NCBI RefSeq assembly: GCF_001898315.1
Contig: NZ_MKTQ01000026.1
Coordinates: 1 to 64,000 of the forward strand
Direction: 5' to 3'
DNA: 64,000 bases
From: Microbacterium sp. 70-16
GTDB lineage: Bacteria; Actinomycetota; Actinomycetes; Actinomycetales; Microbacteriaceae
This document shows, piece after piece, positions 40,813 through 48,214 of the stretch. A program made the translations under genes and the position numbers. Numbering within the stretch: position 1 is the stretch's first letter; each line of letters opens with the position of its first letter. Under the pieces are notes generated by a model. It worked only from the letters and a program-made list of their open reading frames with translations. It did no database searches and was not told the DNA's origin.

Positions 40813-41975
40813 GCGCCCGCGACCTCCGCGAGCTCGCGCGCGCCCTCGACGATCGGCGGCTGCGGCACGATCTGGCCGCGCTGACCCGTCGCCTCGCGGT
40901 GCGCGAGCTCCTGCCGCACGAGCGGCAGCACGTAGCGGCCGTAGTCGATCGCGTCGTTGAGGTTGTCGTATCCGCGGATCGAGATGAGGTCGGCGCCGAG
41001 GTCGACGTAGTCGAGGATCGCCGCGGCGACCGTCTCGTACGAGCCGACGAGGGCGGTGGATGCCCCGGACGCGTTCGTCACCTCGGCGGGCTTGGTCCAC
41101 AGCGCGCGGTCGTGCACTTCGCCGCGGGCCGCGGCGTCGAGCAGGCGCTGCGAGCCGATGTTCTGCGGCGTGCCCTTGCCGTAGTGCTTGAACGGCACAA
41201 GGCCCGCGCCCTCGTAGGTGGCCGCGACCTGCGCGACGTGGCGGTGCGCCTTCTCCCACGCGAGTTCGTCGGTCTCGGCGACGATCGGGCGGAACGTCAC
41301 CCAGATGCGGGGGCGGTCGCTGCGCCCGGCCGCGACGGCCTCGGCGTTCACGCGGGCGATCTGCTCGCGGGTGTCGGCGAGCGGCTCGCCCCACAGGCCG
41401 AAGATGTCGCCGAGGGCGCCGCCGACGCGGTACGCGGCATCCGATGATCCGCCGACCGAGATCGGGATCTCGCCGAACGTCGGGAAGCCGGGGCCGAAGT
41501 CCTCGAAGCGGTAGTAGCGGCCCTCGTGGCTTAACGGCGCCTTCTCGGTCCAGGCGCGGCGCACGATGCGGATCCACTCCTCCGAGCGGTCGTAGCGCTC
41601 GTCCTTCGAGAGATGGTCGCCCTGTCGGGCCTGCTCGGCGTCGGAGCCTCCCGAAATGATGTGCACGACGGCGCGGCCGTCGGAGAGCTGGTCGAGCGTC
41701 GCGAGCTGCTGGGCCGCGACCGTCGGGAACACCGTGTTCGGGCGCACCGCGACGATGGGCCTGATCCGCTCGGTCGCTGCGGCGACGGCAGTCGCGACGA
41801 CGAACGAGTCGGCGCTGACCGAGCCGTACGGCACGAGCGTGTAGTCGAAGCCCGCGTCTTCGAGCGTGCGCGCGTAGCGACGCAGGTAGGCGTGATCGAG
41901 CGCGCGGCCCCCGCGCTGCGGGTTCAGTTCGTCACCCGGACGGGTGTTGATGGCACTGATGAACTCGACGGTCAT
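40809..41975 (-). CDS. ssuD: FMNH2-dependent alkanesulfonate monooxygenase (LLM class, SsuD-like)
   Basis: 388-residue luciferase-like TIM barrel that cleaves alkanesulfonates to aldehyde and sulfite using FMNH2 and O2. SsuD signatures: VEFISAINTRPGDELNP at the N-terminus, RPIVAVRPNTVFPTVAAQQ, VVHIISGGSDAEQARQGD, ERYDRSEEWI and IPISVGGSSDAAYRVGG. Length fits SsuD (about 380). ATG 41975 has aaggaga upstream, and overlaps the sulfurtransferase stop. The reductase partner is probably 30789-31418. Related dimethylsulfone or methanesulfonate monooxygenases (SfnG/MsuD) are alternatives for substrate. Confidence 0.85.
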   Translation of the reverse strand: MTVEFISAINTRPGDELNPQRGGRALDHAYLRRYARTLEDAGFDYTLVPYGSVSADSFVVATAVAAATERIRPIVAVRPNTVFPTVAAQQLATLDQLSDGRAVVHIISGGSDAEQARQGDHLSKDERYDRSEEWIRIVRRAWTEKAPLSHEGRYYRFEDFGPGFPTFGEIPISVGGSSDAAYRVGGALGDIFGLWGEPLADTREQIARVNAEAVAAGRSDRPRIWVTFRPIVAETDELAWEKAHRHVAQVAATYEGAGLVPFKHYGKGTPQNIGSQRLLDAAARGEVHDRALWTKPAEVTNASGASTALVGSYETVAAAILDYVDLGADLISIRGYDNLNDAIDYGRYVLPLVRQELAHREATGQRGQIVPQPPIVEGARELAEVAGA

Positions 41976-42841
41976 GACTGGTTCTCCTTTTCGGCCGGTG
42001 CGAGCGCACCGGGCTGCGATCCGACGGCGACGGGCCGGTCGGTGTGGTTCGACCACTGGCTCCACGACCCGCCGTACAGGCGGGGTGCGAAGCCGGCGAG
42101 TGTGAGGGCGACGAAGGCGTGGGATGCCGTGACGCCCGAGCCGCAGTAGACGCCGATCGGTCGGTCTGCATCGATGTCGGCGAAGCGCTCGCGCAGGGCT
42201 GCGGGGCTCAGGAAGCGCCCGTTGGCGTCGACGTTCGCGGTCGTGGGCAGGTTGATCGCACCCGGGATGTGCCCCGCCCGCGGGTCGATCGGCTCGGCGT
42301 CGCCGCGGTAGCGCTCCTCGGCGCGCACGTCGATGAGCGTTCCCGTCGCGGCGACCTCGGCGGCCTCGTCGATCGTGAGGCGCGGCAGGTGTCCGCCGGT
42401 GAGCGTCACCGACCCCGGCGCGGGCACGACGGCGCCGTCTTCGAGCGGGCGGCCCGAGGCCTTCCAGGCGCGCAGCGCCCCGTCCAGGATGCGCACGTCG
42501 GCGACGCCGGCATCCGTCAGCGCCCACCACGCGCGCGCGGCCGACAGCGACTTGAGGTCGTCGTACACGACGACCGTGTCGCCGTCGTCGATGCCCCAGC
42601 GGCGGGCCGCAGCCTGCAGCACCTCGATCGGCGGAAGCGGATGCCGTCCATCGGTCGGTGCGCCGTGCTGCGCGAGCTCATGGTCGAGGTCGACATATAC
42701 CGCGCCCGGAATGTGGCCGTCGAGGTACTCGGGGCGACCGTCGGGCCGGTCGAGTCGCCAGCGGACGTCGAGAATCCGCACGCGCTCGTCCGCGGCGGTG
42801 AGGGCGGCGAGTTCGTCGGCGCCGATGAGGATGTCGGACAT
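41972..42841 (-). CDS. sseA: 3-mercaptopyruvate/thiosulfate sulfurtransferase (two rhodanese domains)
   Basis: 289-residue tandem rhodanese. Domain 1 (inactive) has LDVRWRLDRPDGRPEYLDGHIPG split at its usual places: LDVRW and GHIPGAVYVDLD. Domain 2 has IDVRAEERYRG, GHIPGAINLP and the active Cys in YCGSGVTASH near residue 236; the CGSGVT loop points to mercaptopyruvate rather than thiosulfate (CRKGVT). First structural gene of the organosulfur operon; ATG 42841 follows aggaga. It would transfer sulfane sulfur or recover it from mercaptopyruvate. A Cys/Met-rich leader ORF lies 151 bases upstream. Confidence 0.85.
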   Translation of the reverse strand: MSDILIGADELAALTAADERVRILDVRWRLDRPDGRPEYLDGHIPGAVYVDLDHELAQHGAPTDGRHPLPPIEVLQAAARRWGIDDGDTVVVYDDLKSLSAARAWWALTDAGVADVRILDGALRAWKASGRPLEDGAVVPAPGSVTLTGGHLPRLTIDEAAEVAATGTLIDVRAEERYRGDAEPIDPRAGHIPGAINLPTTANVDANGRFLSPAALRERFADIDADRPIGVYCGSGVTASHAFVALTLAGFAPRLYGGSWSQWSNHTDRPVAVGSQPGALAPAEKENQS

Positions 42842-42941
42842 GGGTTCTCCTGGATGAGCCGGGTGTACGGGTGTGGGCGGCACGTGCGCTTGGGTGCGCG
42901 GGTGCGGATGTACCGGGGCGCGGATGCGCGGGCGTGCGGAT

Positions 42942-42957
42942 GCCCCAACGTTGGGGC
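42942..42957. promoter_or_regulatory. Perfect 16-base palindrome between leader ORF and sulfurtransferase
   Basis: gccccaacgttggggc is a perfect palindrome with a CG centre and no loop, lying 36 bases beyond the leader stop and about 100 bases before the sseA start. As RNA it would form a poor hairpin, so a DNA-binding repressor site is more likely. No regulator gene adjoins. Confidence 0.5.
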
Positions 42958-42992
42958 GGCGGGAGGGGATGCGGGCTGCGGAAGGGCGCTGA

Positions 42993-43139
42993 TCAGCGCG
43001 CGCAGCGACAGCGCATTCGCGCGCGACACATTCGCGCGGGCGCGGCGGCCAGGGCGGCGGGCGAGGCAGCGAGGGCCGCGGGAGCGACGCCGGCGCGCAC
43101 GGCGGCGGCCGTGGCCGGGCTCTCGTGCGTGGTGGTCAT
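42993..43139 (-). CDS. Cys/Met-rich leader peptide of the organosulfur operon
   Basis: A 48-residue frame beginning MTTHES-like (MTTTHESPATAAAV) and ending RMCRARMRCRCAR. Two Met and three Cys codons stand in the last 12. aggag lies 6 bases before ATG 43139 on the minus strand. The stop codon falls inside the palindrome gcgct-gatc-agcgc (42986-42999). Short Cys-rich ORFs that make ribosomes stall when cysteine is scarce are known upstream of sulfur genes in mycobacteria. Here the next gene is a sulfurtransferase followed by ssuD, exactly the kind of target expected. Ala-rich residues 11-35 carry no message. The regulatory role is inferred. Confidence 0.55.
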   Translation of the reverse strand: MTTTHESPATAAAVRAGVAPAALAASPAALAAAPARMCRARMRCRCAR

Positions 43140-43402
43140 CTCGTGCTCCTGGGATTCGCTGTCTCGCGGTGTGCAGTCAGACTACGAACACCTGCAGGAG
43201 GCCACGCGACCGAGCGTGCGAATGTGTCGCCGCGTTTCAGGCGGGCAGCGGGCGGTACGCGCGGCTGTGCGGCGTTCTCGCCGCTGGCCTGGTGTTTTTC
43301 ACGGCGCGAATGCGGGGTATCCGCCTCACGCGGGCGCGCCGGAGCGCGCGAATGCGACGAAGTGTGTCAGCGGTGACGCACTTCGTCGCGGGTGCCGTGG
43401 GT
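43140..43402. other. Intergenic region upstream of the sulfur leader
   Basis: No gene is supported here. A minus-strand TAGACT-like -10 (agacta at 43179-43184 on plus, i.e. TAGTCT) sits about 40 bases before the leader ATG, but no good -35 is seen. From 43200 to 43350 nothing is recognised. A large hairpin and a palindromic repeat end the region (see 43354-43389 and 43403-43463). Confidence 0.35.
43354..43389. terminator. Large hairpin downstream of tatB
   Basis: gcgacgaagtg (43354-43364) pairs perfectly with cacttcgtcgc (43379-43389), and an inner 4-bp stem gtca/tgac closes the loop gcgg. It lies 80 bases past the tatB stop on the minus strand. There is no T-run. It probably ends the Tat operon. 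Confidence 0.6.
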
Positions 43403-43463
43403 GAGAAACCACAATCTGCGCGAGAAACAGGCGGTGCCGTGGTTTCTCGCGCAGATGTGGTTT
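43403..43463. repeat. REP-like palindromic element, family A, copy 2
   Basis: Left arm 43403-43428 and right arm 43442-43463 are reverse complements with a single bulged base over 22 positions. Sequence matches copy 1 (30675-30743), including gagaaaccac, ctgcgcgagaaac and gcgcagatgtggttt. It ends 7 bases from the tatB stop, again at a gene 3' end. Confidence 0.8.
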
Positions 43464-43469
43464 GTTGGG

Positions 43470-44060
43470 TCAGCGCTCGGCGAGCGCGAGGCTGTCGGCC
43501 TCCACCTCAGCCGCGGGCAGCTCCGCCGCGGGCAGCTCGGCGGGCGCCGCGGGCACGCGCCCGATGTCGAGCAGGCGGCGCGGGTGGCCGGAGGTGCCGG
43601 AGACCGACGGATGCCGCCGCAACGACGGCATCGGATCGGGTGCCGCCGCGGGCTCGGGCGCCGCGGGCGCCGCGAGCGCTGGGGCCGACGGTGACGTGGG
43701 CGACACGAGTGCCGACGCGGGCGCGGACGACCCCGGCGCCGCTGACCCAGGCTCGGCCGCCGCATCCGCGGCATCCGTCTGCCCAGCCTGCGCCGCCACG
43801 GCGCTCGCCGGCGGTTCACCCTGCAGGGCATCGCGCACGATGGCGCGCGGGTCGTAGCGGCGGAGGTCCTCAAGGCCTGCGACCGGCAGGATCGCCTCGG
43901 TCTCGCGCTGCGCCGCGGCACGGGCGGTATCGATGAACGCCCGCAGGTCGCGGACGAAGCGGCCGAGCGCCGCCGCGTACTGGGGGATGCGCTGCGGGCC
44001 GAGTATGAAGGCGGCGACGAGGCCGACCAGGATGAGCTTCTCCACGGTGATGCCGAACAT
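43470..44060 (-). CDS. tatB: Sec-independent protein translocase TatB
   Basis: 196-residue single-span protein. MFGITVEKLILVGLVAAFIL is the membrane helix, followed by GPQRIPQYAAALGRFVRDLR, the amphipathic helix with the Gly-Pro hinge typical of TatA/B. The long Ala/Pro/Ser-rich tail (residues about 80-165) is typical of actinobacterial TatB. It binds the twin-arginine substrate with TatC. One base separates it from tatC. Confidence 0.87.
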   Translation of the reverse strand: MFGITVEKLILVGLVAAFILGPQRIPQYAAALGRFVRDLRAFIDTARAAAQRETEAILPVAGLEDLRRYDPRAIVRDALQGEPPASAVAAQAGQTDAADAAAEPGSAAPGSSAPASALVSPTSPSAPALAAPAAPEPAAAPDPMPSLRRHPSVSGTSGHPRRLLDIGRVPAAPAELPAAELPAAEVEADSLALAER

Positions 44061-44061
44061 G

Positions 44062-44835
44062 TCACGCCTCCCGAAGGGTCAGTCGCGCGGCGCGACGGGC
44101 GACCGCACGATCGTGCAGGTGGGCGATGAGCCACGCCCCGAGGAACAGCACCGTCATGGCTCCGGCGAGCAGGAACATCGACAGGACGTCGGCCGACGGG
44201 GTCGCCATCGCGCTGAACAGCACGATCGCGATGACCACGACGCGCCAACTGCGGGCGATCGCCTTCGCCGACAGCACGCCGAGGAAGTTCAGCATCACGA
44301 CGAAGACGGGCAGCACGAACGCGATGCCGGTCGCGAGGATGATCTTGACGACGAAGTCGACGTAGTACGACGCCTGCAGGATCGTCGAGTCCTCGGTCGA
44401 AGCGAAGCTCGCGAGCACCTCGACCATGTGTGGGAACAGTGCGAAGCCGGTCACGCATCCCGCGATGAACAGCGGCAGTGCGACCGCGAGGAAGCCGAAG
44501 GCGTACTTCTTCTCGCGCCGGTTCAGCCCGGGTACGAGGTAGGCGAACAGCTCGTACAGCCAGACCGGGCTCGAGACGACGATGCCGGAGACGAGCGCGA
44601 TCTTGAGTTTCAGGTCGAACGCGCCGGTCACGCTGTCGTAGTTGAGGCTCGCGTTGCGCGCCTCGGCGAGCTCGACGATCGGAGCCCGCAGGATCTCGAG
44701 CAGCTGGTCCGAGAGCAGGTAGCCGAGCACGAGCCCGACCACGAGAGCCGCCGCCGAGCGGATCAGTCGGGTGCGCGCCTCGCGAAGGTGATCGCCGAGG
44801 GGCATCCGGCCCGCTGCGACGGCGGCGCTGGTCAT
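44062..44835 (-). CDS. tatC: Sec-independent protein translocase TatC
   Basis: 257-residue, six-span core receptor of the twin-arginine pathway. MPLGDHLREARTRLIRSAAA has the conserved cytoplasmic N-terminus with the Glu-Ala-Arg pattern (usually HLxELR), and PVWLYELFAYLVPGLNRREKK the conserved first cytoplasmic loop. GFALFPHMVEVLASF follows. Overlaps tatA by 4 bases. Gene order A-C-B differs from the A-B-C of enterobacteria. Confidence 0.9.
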   Translation of the reverse strand: MTSAAVAAGRMPLGDHLREARTRLIRSAAALVVGLVLGYLLSDQLLEILRAPIVELAEARNASLNYDSVTGAFDLKLKIALVSGIVVSSPVWLYELFAYLVPGLNRREKKYAFGFLAVALPLFIAGCVTGFALFPHMVEVLASFASTEDSTILQASYYVDFVVKIILATGIAFVLPVFVVMLNFLGVLSAKAIARSWRVVVIAIVLFSAMATPSADVLSMFLLAGAMTVLFLGAWLIAHLHDRAVARRAARLTLREA

Positions 44836-45110
44836 GATGTCTGTCGCTGCACGACCGGTGCCGGAGGCACCGCGGCGAGCGTGGTCGTGACGGGCGCGGA
44901 TGCCACGGCATCCGCCTGCGCGTCGGTGGAAGCCGCGTCGGCCGAAGCCGCCGTGGTCTCGGGCTTGGCCGGGTCGGCCGCCTCATCCTTCAGGATGCGG
45001 ACGGACTGCCCGAGGCTGCGCGCGAGGGCCGGGAGCTTCGTGGCTCCGAAGATGAGCACGACGATCGCGAGGATGATGACGGCGTGCCAGCCGGTGAGGT
45101 TCTGCAACAT
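44832..45110 (-). CDS. tatA: Sec-independent protein translocase TatA
   Basis: 92 residues. Helix WHAVIILAIVVLIFGATKLP, then LARSLGQSVRILKDE; the FGxxKLPxLARSLG run is the canonical TatA hinge and amphipathic helix. It forms the transport pore. ATG 45110 has ggagag just upstream. Lies 40 bases after the gene of its probable Tat substrate. Confidence 0.9.
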   Translation of the reverse strand: MLQNLTGWHAVIILAIVVLIFGATKLPALARSLGQSVRILKDEAADPAKPETTAASADAASTDAQADAVASAPVTTTLAAVPPAPVVQRQTS

Positions 45111-45150
45111 GGTTCTCTCCTTACATGAGATGCCTGACGTGAAGTGAAGG

Positions 45151-46137
45151 TCAGCGGTTTCCGCCGCCGCCGGACGGAGCAGAGCCCGAGGTGGGGGTGG
45201 TCGTGGTGTCGACGCGTGCGACGAACGAGGAGATGTACCCCGAGTCGACGTCGCCGGTGATGGCGATCTGCTGCAGCGCGCCGCTGTCGTCGCCGAACAC
45301 GTTGTCGGTCGCGAGCGTCACCTGGCTGAGGTTGCGCGTCGACTCGGTGTACGCCGAGGTGGCGTAGACGTCGGCGAGCACGCTCTCGGGCATCGCCATC
45401 TGCGAGGTCGCGATGGCGTTGGTCGAGTCGCTGGTCGAGTCCAGATCGGGGTAGACCTCGAAGTGGATGTGCGGCCAGCGCCCGCTGTAGCAGGCGGGGA
45501 AGATCGACGTGAAGGTCACGGTGCCCGTGGCATCCGCCACCTGCACACCGCGCAGGTACGTCTCGTCCTCGACACCCGAGGAGTACATCGAGTACCGGCC
45601 CTCGGCATCGCAGTGCCACGCGTAGACGGCGACACCCTCGAAGGGCACGTCACCGTTCGCCATGTCGGTCACCGTGATCGAGAAGGTCAGCGGCACACCG
45701 TCGGCGGTGGTTCCGCCGCCGATCGACGAGCGGATGTCACTGCGGACGATGCCGCTCGTCTCGAGCACGTCGGGGCCGTTCGAGCCGTCACCGGGGTACG
45801 GCCCCGCCGTCTCGTCGGGGATCTCGGCCGACGGCAGGTCGGCCACCGCGGTCGCGCTGGCGCTGGCGGATGCCGACGCGGACGGCGTCGAGGTCGTGCC
45901 ACTCGTGGCGCTCGAACTCGTCGTGGGCGAGGCGCTGCTCGTCGCGGCGGAGCACGCCGCGAGGGTCACCGCGCCGGCGCCGAGGCCGACAAGGCTCAGG
46001 ATGCCGCGCCGCGAGATGAGGGTGCGCAGATCGAAGGAGACGCCCTGGTCGACGACCTCCTCGTCCGCGCGGTCGAGCAGTCGACCTTCGTACGCCGGGC
46101 CTTCCGGGGTCTGGTCGGGTTCGGGGATGCGAGCCAT
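45151..46137 (-). CDS. Tat-exported intradiol dioxygenase-like lipoprotein
   Basis: 328 residues. ISRRGILSLVGLGAGAVTL (about residues 42-60) is a twin-arginine signal with a lipobox LAAC, preceded by a 40-residue cytoplasmic n-region. A Ser/Thr linker leads to the dioxygenase fold: AGPYPGDGSNGPDVLETSG, VYAWHCDAEGRYSMY, and FPACYSGRWPHIHFEVY, which supply the Tyr and two His iron ligands. Secreted intradiol dioxygenases of this type are common in Actinobacteria, with mostly unknown aromatic substrates. Start ATG 46137 follows gaaggagg. It shares the operon with tatA-tatC-tatB, so folded, metal-loaded export is expected. Confidence 0.83.
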   Translation of the reverse strand: MARIPEPDQTPEGPAYEGRLLDRADEEVVDQGVSFDLRTLISRRGILSLVGLGAGAVTLAACSAATSSASPTTSSSATSGTTSTPSASASASASATAVADLPSAEIPDETAGPYPGDGSNGPDVLETSGIVRSDIRSSIGGGTTADGVPLTFSITVTDMANGDVPFEGVAVYAWHCDAEGRYSMYSSGVEDETYLRGVQVADATGTVTFTSIFPACYSGRWPHIHFEVYPDLDSTSDSTNAIATSQMAMPESVLADVYATSAYTESTRNLSQVTLATDNVFGDDSGALQQIAITGDVDSGYISSFVARVDTTTTPTSGSAPSGGGGNR

Positions 46138-46229
46138 GATGGGCCTCCTTCGATAGTCCGGGTTGATGTCCGATGAAGACATCGTGCCGGGCCATCTCAG
46201 GCGCCCTCCCTGTGTGCGCTATGCGCTTC

Positions 46230-47114
46230 CTATGAGCGGTCGTGCTCCGGGTTCGCCGCGTCGAGGAGCGGATGAAGGTGTCGCGTCGTCAGCGCCACGA
46301 CGGCCTGCTCGGCGCCGGCCGACAACGACGCCGCGACATTCGCGCCGCGCGCGTATGCGTCGAGGAATCCCGCCATGAACGCATCGCCGGCGCCGTTCGT
46401 GTCGGCGATGACGCCGACCGCGGCTGCCGGCACACTCGTGCGGCGGCCTCCCGCCTCGAGAGCGATCGCCCCCTGCGCGCCCCGCGTGCACACGGCCAGA
46501 CGCGGTCCTCGTGCGAGGCATGAATCGAGTAGCTGCCACGGATCGTCGACGGCGTCATCGTTCATGAACACCACATCCGAGTGGCGCACGAACGGTTCGT
46601 GGAACTCGGATGTGCCGTCGTAGTCGTGAAGGTCAGCCCAGATCATGGGTTTCGACGGTGCCGCAGACAGCGTCGCCAGGACTGCCGCGCCGAAAGGACT
46701 CAGATCGACGATCGCGTGAGTGCTGCGGCTCATCCCTCGCGCGACCTCCGCAACGGCTTCGTCCGACGGCGCAGTAGGCACCTGGACGTACAGCGACACC
46801 CGTCCGCCGGTCGGGTCCATGAGGTTGACATGGGATTCCGTGTGCTCGGAGGGGTACGCGCGGACCTCGACCCCGGCCGCGGCAAGCGATCGCGAGACGG
46901 AGCGACCGGCGTCATCGTCCGCGATCAGCGCGTGCAGCACGGGATGCCTGCCGAGCGCCTGCAGATGCAGTGCCTTTCCGGCAGAGGTTCCGCCGACGGT
47001 CCACCACGCGTCGCGCGCGAACTGCATGTGCGGAACCGGCGCCGGCAGCGTGTCGAGCACCAGGATGTGGTTCCACGAGACGGGACCGCAGACAGACAGG
47101 GTGAACTCGGGCAT
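46230..47114 (-). CDS. PfkB-family carbohydrate kinase
   Basis: 294-residue ribokinase-fold enzyme. WWTVGGTSAGKALHLQALG is the N-terminal sugar motif (about residues 37-55) and DTNGAGDAFMAGF (about 244-256) the catalytic motif with Asp base. The substrate cannot be specified; no transporter adjoins. ATG 47114 is preceded by a modest gaggatcg. It is separated from the regulator gene at 47158 by 43 bases and may be co-transcribed with it. Confidence 0.8.
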   Translation of the reverse strand: MPEFTLSVCGPVSWNHILVLDTLPAPVPHMQFARDAWWTVGGTSAGKALHLQALGRHPVLHALIADDDAGRSVSRSLAAAGVEVRAYPSEHTESHVNLMDPTGGRVSLYVQVPTAPSDEAVAEVARGMSRSTHAIVDLSPFGAAVLATLSAAPSKPMIWADLHDYDGTSEFHEPFVRHSDVVFMNDDAVDDPWQLLDSCLARGPRLAVCTRGAQGAIALEAGGRRTSVPAAAVGVIADTNGAGDAFMAGFLDAYARGANVAASLSAGAEQAVVALTTRHLHPLLDAANPEHDRS

Positions 47115-47157
47115 ACGGCGATCCTCCCACTCAGAGTCCCGCGCGCCCGGCGCCGCC

Positions 47158-48090
47158 TCACTCGGCGGCGATCTCCCCGCTGCCGTCCGCGCCGACCTCT
47201 GCGGCGGCATTCGCCCCGCGCAGCGGCTCGCGCTGCTCGTTCGTCGCCGCATTGGTCGCCGCCCAGCTCGCGAGCATCTTCAGCGCATCGGCCGACGGCG
47301 TGTTCGGTTCGGCCGTGTACGTCGACAGGGTCATGCCGGGGTCGGCCGGCAGTTCGAACGCCTCGTAGGTCAGCTCGAGCTCGCCGACGACCGGATGCCG
47401 CAGCCGCTTCACGCCGCTGCGGTGATAGCGCACGTTGTGCGCCGCCCACAGGGTGCGGAAGCGCTCGGACCGCGTCGACAGTTCGCCGACGAGGTCACTC
47501 AGTCGCTTGTCGTAGGGGTTGCGCCCGGCCTCACCCCGCATCGTGGCTACGAGCTCTTGCGTGTTGCGATCCCAATCGGGGTAGAACTCCTGCGCTGCGG
47601 GATTCAGGAACGCGAAGCGCGCGCTGTTGGGGTCTGCCTCGGTGAACACCGGCGAATACAGCGCGCGACCGAGCGCGTTGCCGGCGACGTAGTCGTAATA
47701 GTTGTTGCGCAGCACCGCCGCCGCCTCGGTCATCGCGTCGAGCAGCCGCTGGATGCTCGGGCGCACGGCATCCGCCTTCTTGCGCGGGCGCCGTGCGGCC
47801 GGCGACGCGTTCGCCGTGTGCGCGAGATCGAACAGGTGGGCCGCCTCGGCCTCATCGAGCTGCAGCGCCCGCGCGAGTGCGTCGAGGACACTTTCGGATG
47901 CCCCGGACAGATCGCCGCGCTCGAGCCGCGTGTAGTAATCGACGCTGACGCCGGCCAGCAGCGCCACCTCTTCGCGGCGCAGGCCCGGCACCCGCCGGTT
48001 GCCGCCGAACGCGGGAAGCCCCGCCTGGTCGGGTGTGATGCGGCCGCGCCTCGTCGAGAGGAACTCGCGGACCTCGCTGCGATGATCCAT
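47158..48090 (-). CDS. XRE-type regulator with MmyB-like ligand-binding domain
   Basis: 310 residues. HTH at residues about 36-65 (LRREEVALLAGVSVDYYTRLERG), then the MmyB-like domain: LFDLAHTA, RNNYYDYVAGNALGRALYSP, FRTLWAAHNVR and HPVVGELELTYEAFELP. This is a large actinobacterial family thought to sense small molecules, with short-chain dehydrogenase or oxidoreductase genes often as targets. ATG 48090 gives the typical N-terminus (MDHRSEVREFLSTRR). Divergent from the polysaccharide deacetylase gene. Confidence 0.86.
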   Translation of the reverse strand: MDHRSEVREFLSTRRGRITPDQAGLPAFGGNRRVPGLRREEVALLAGVSVDYYTRLERGDLSGASESVLDALARALQLDEAEAAHLFDLAHTANASPAARRPRKKADAVRPSIQRLLDAMTEAAAVLRNNYYDYVAGNALGRALYSPVFTEADPNSARFAFLNPAAQEFYPDWDRNTQELVATMRGEAGRNPYDKRLSDLVGELSTRSERFRTLWAAHNVRYHRSGVKRLRHPVVGELELTYEAFELPADPGMTLSTYTAEPNTPSADALKMLASWAATNAATNEQREPLRGANAAAEVGADGSGEIAAE

Positions 48091-48162
48091 GCCCTCGACG
48101 CTACGCCGAAGCGCGCGCACGAGGGAGGGCCTGGCGTTACCAGGGATGTCGGGCCCGGGTTC

Positions 48163-48168
48163 TACGAT
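48163..48168 (+). promoter_or_regulatory. Candidate -10 box of the deacetylase gene
   Basis: TACGAT, 46 bases before GTG 48215, is a typical actinobacterial TANNNT box. A matching -35 is not convincing. Confidence 0.35.
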
Positions 48169-48214
48169 GTGAGAGGCATACGAACTGGGATCGGATGCCA
48201 GAACGGGGAACCGC

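Noticed and set aside
42842..42992. Further reading frames in the sulfur leader region
   Set aside because: No frame with a start, ribosome site and plausible composition besides the 48-codon leader was found.
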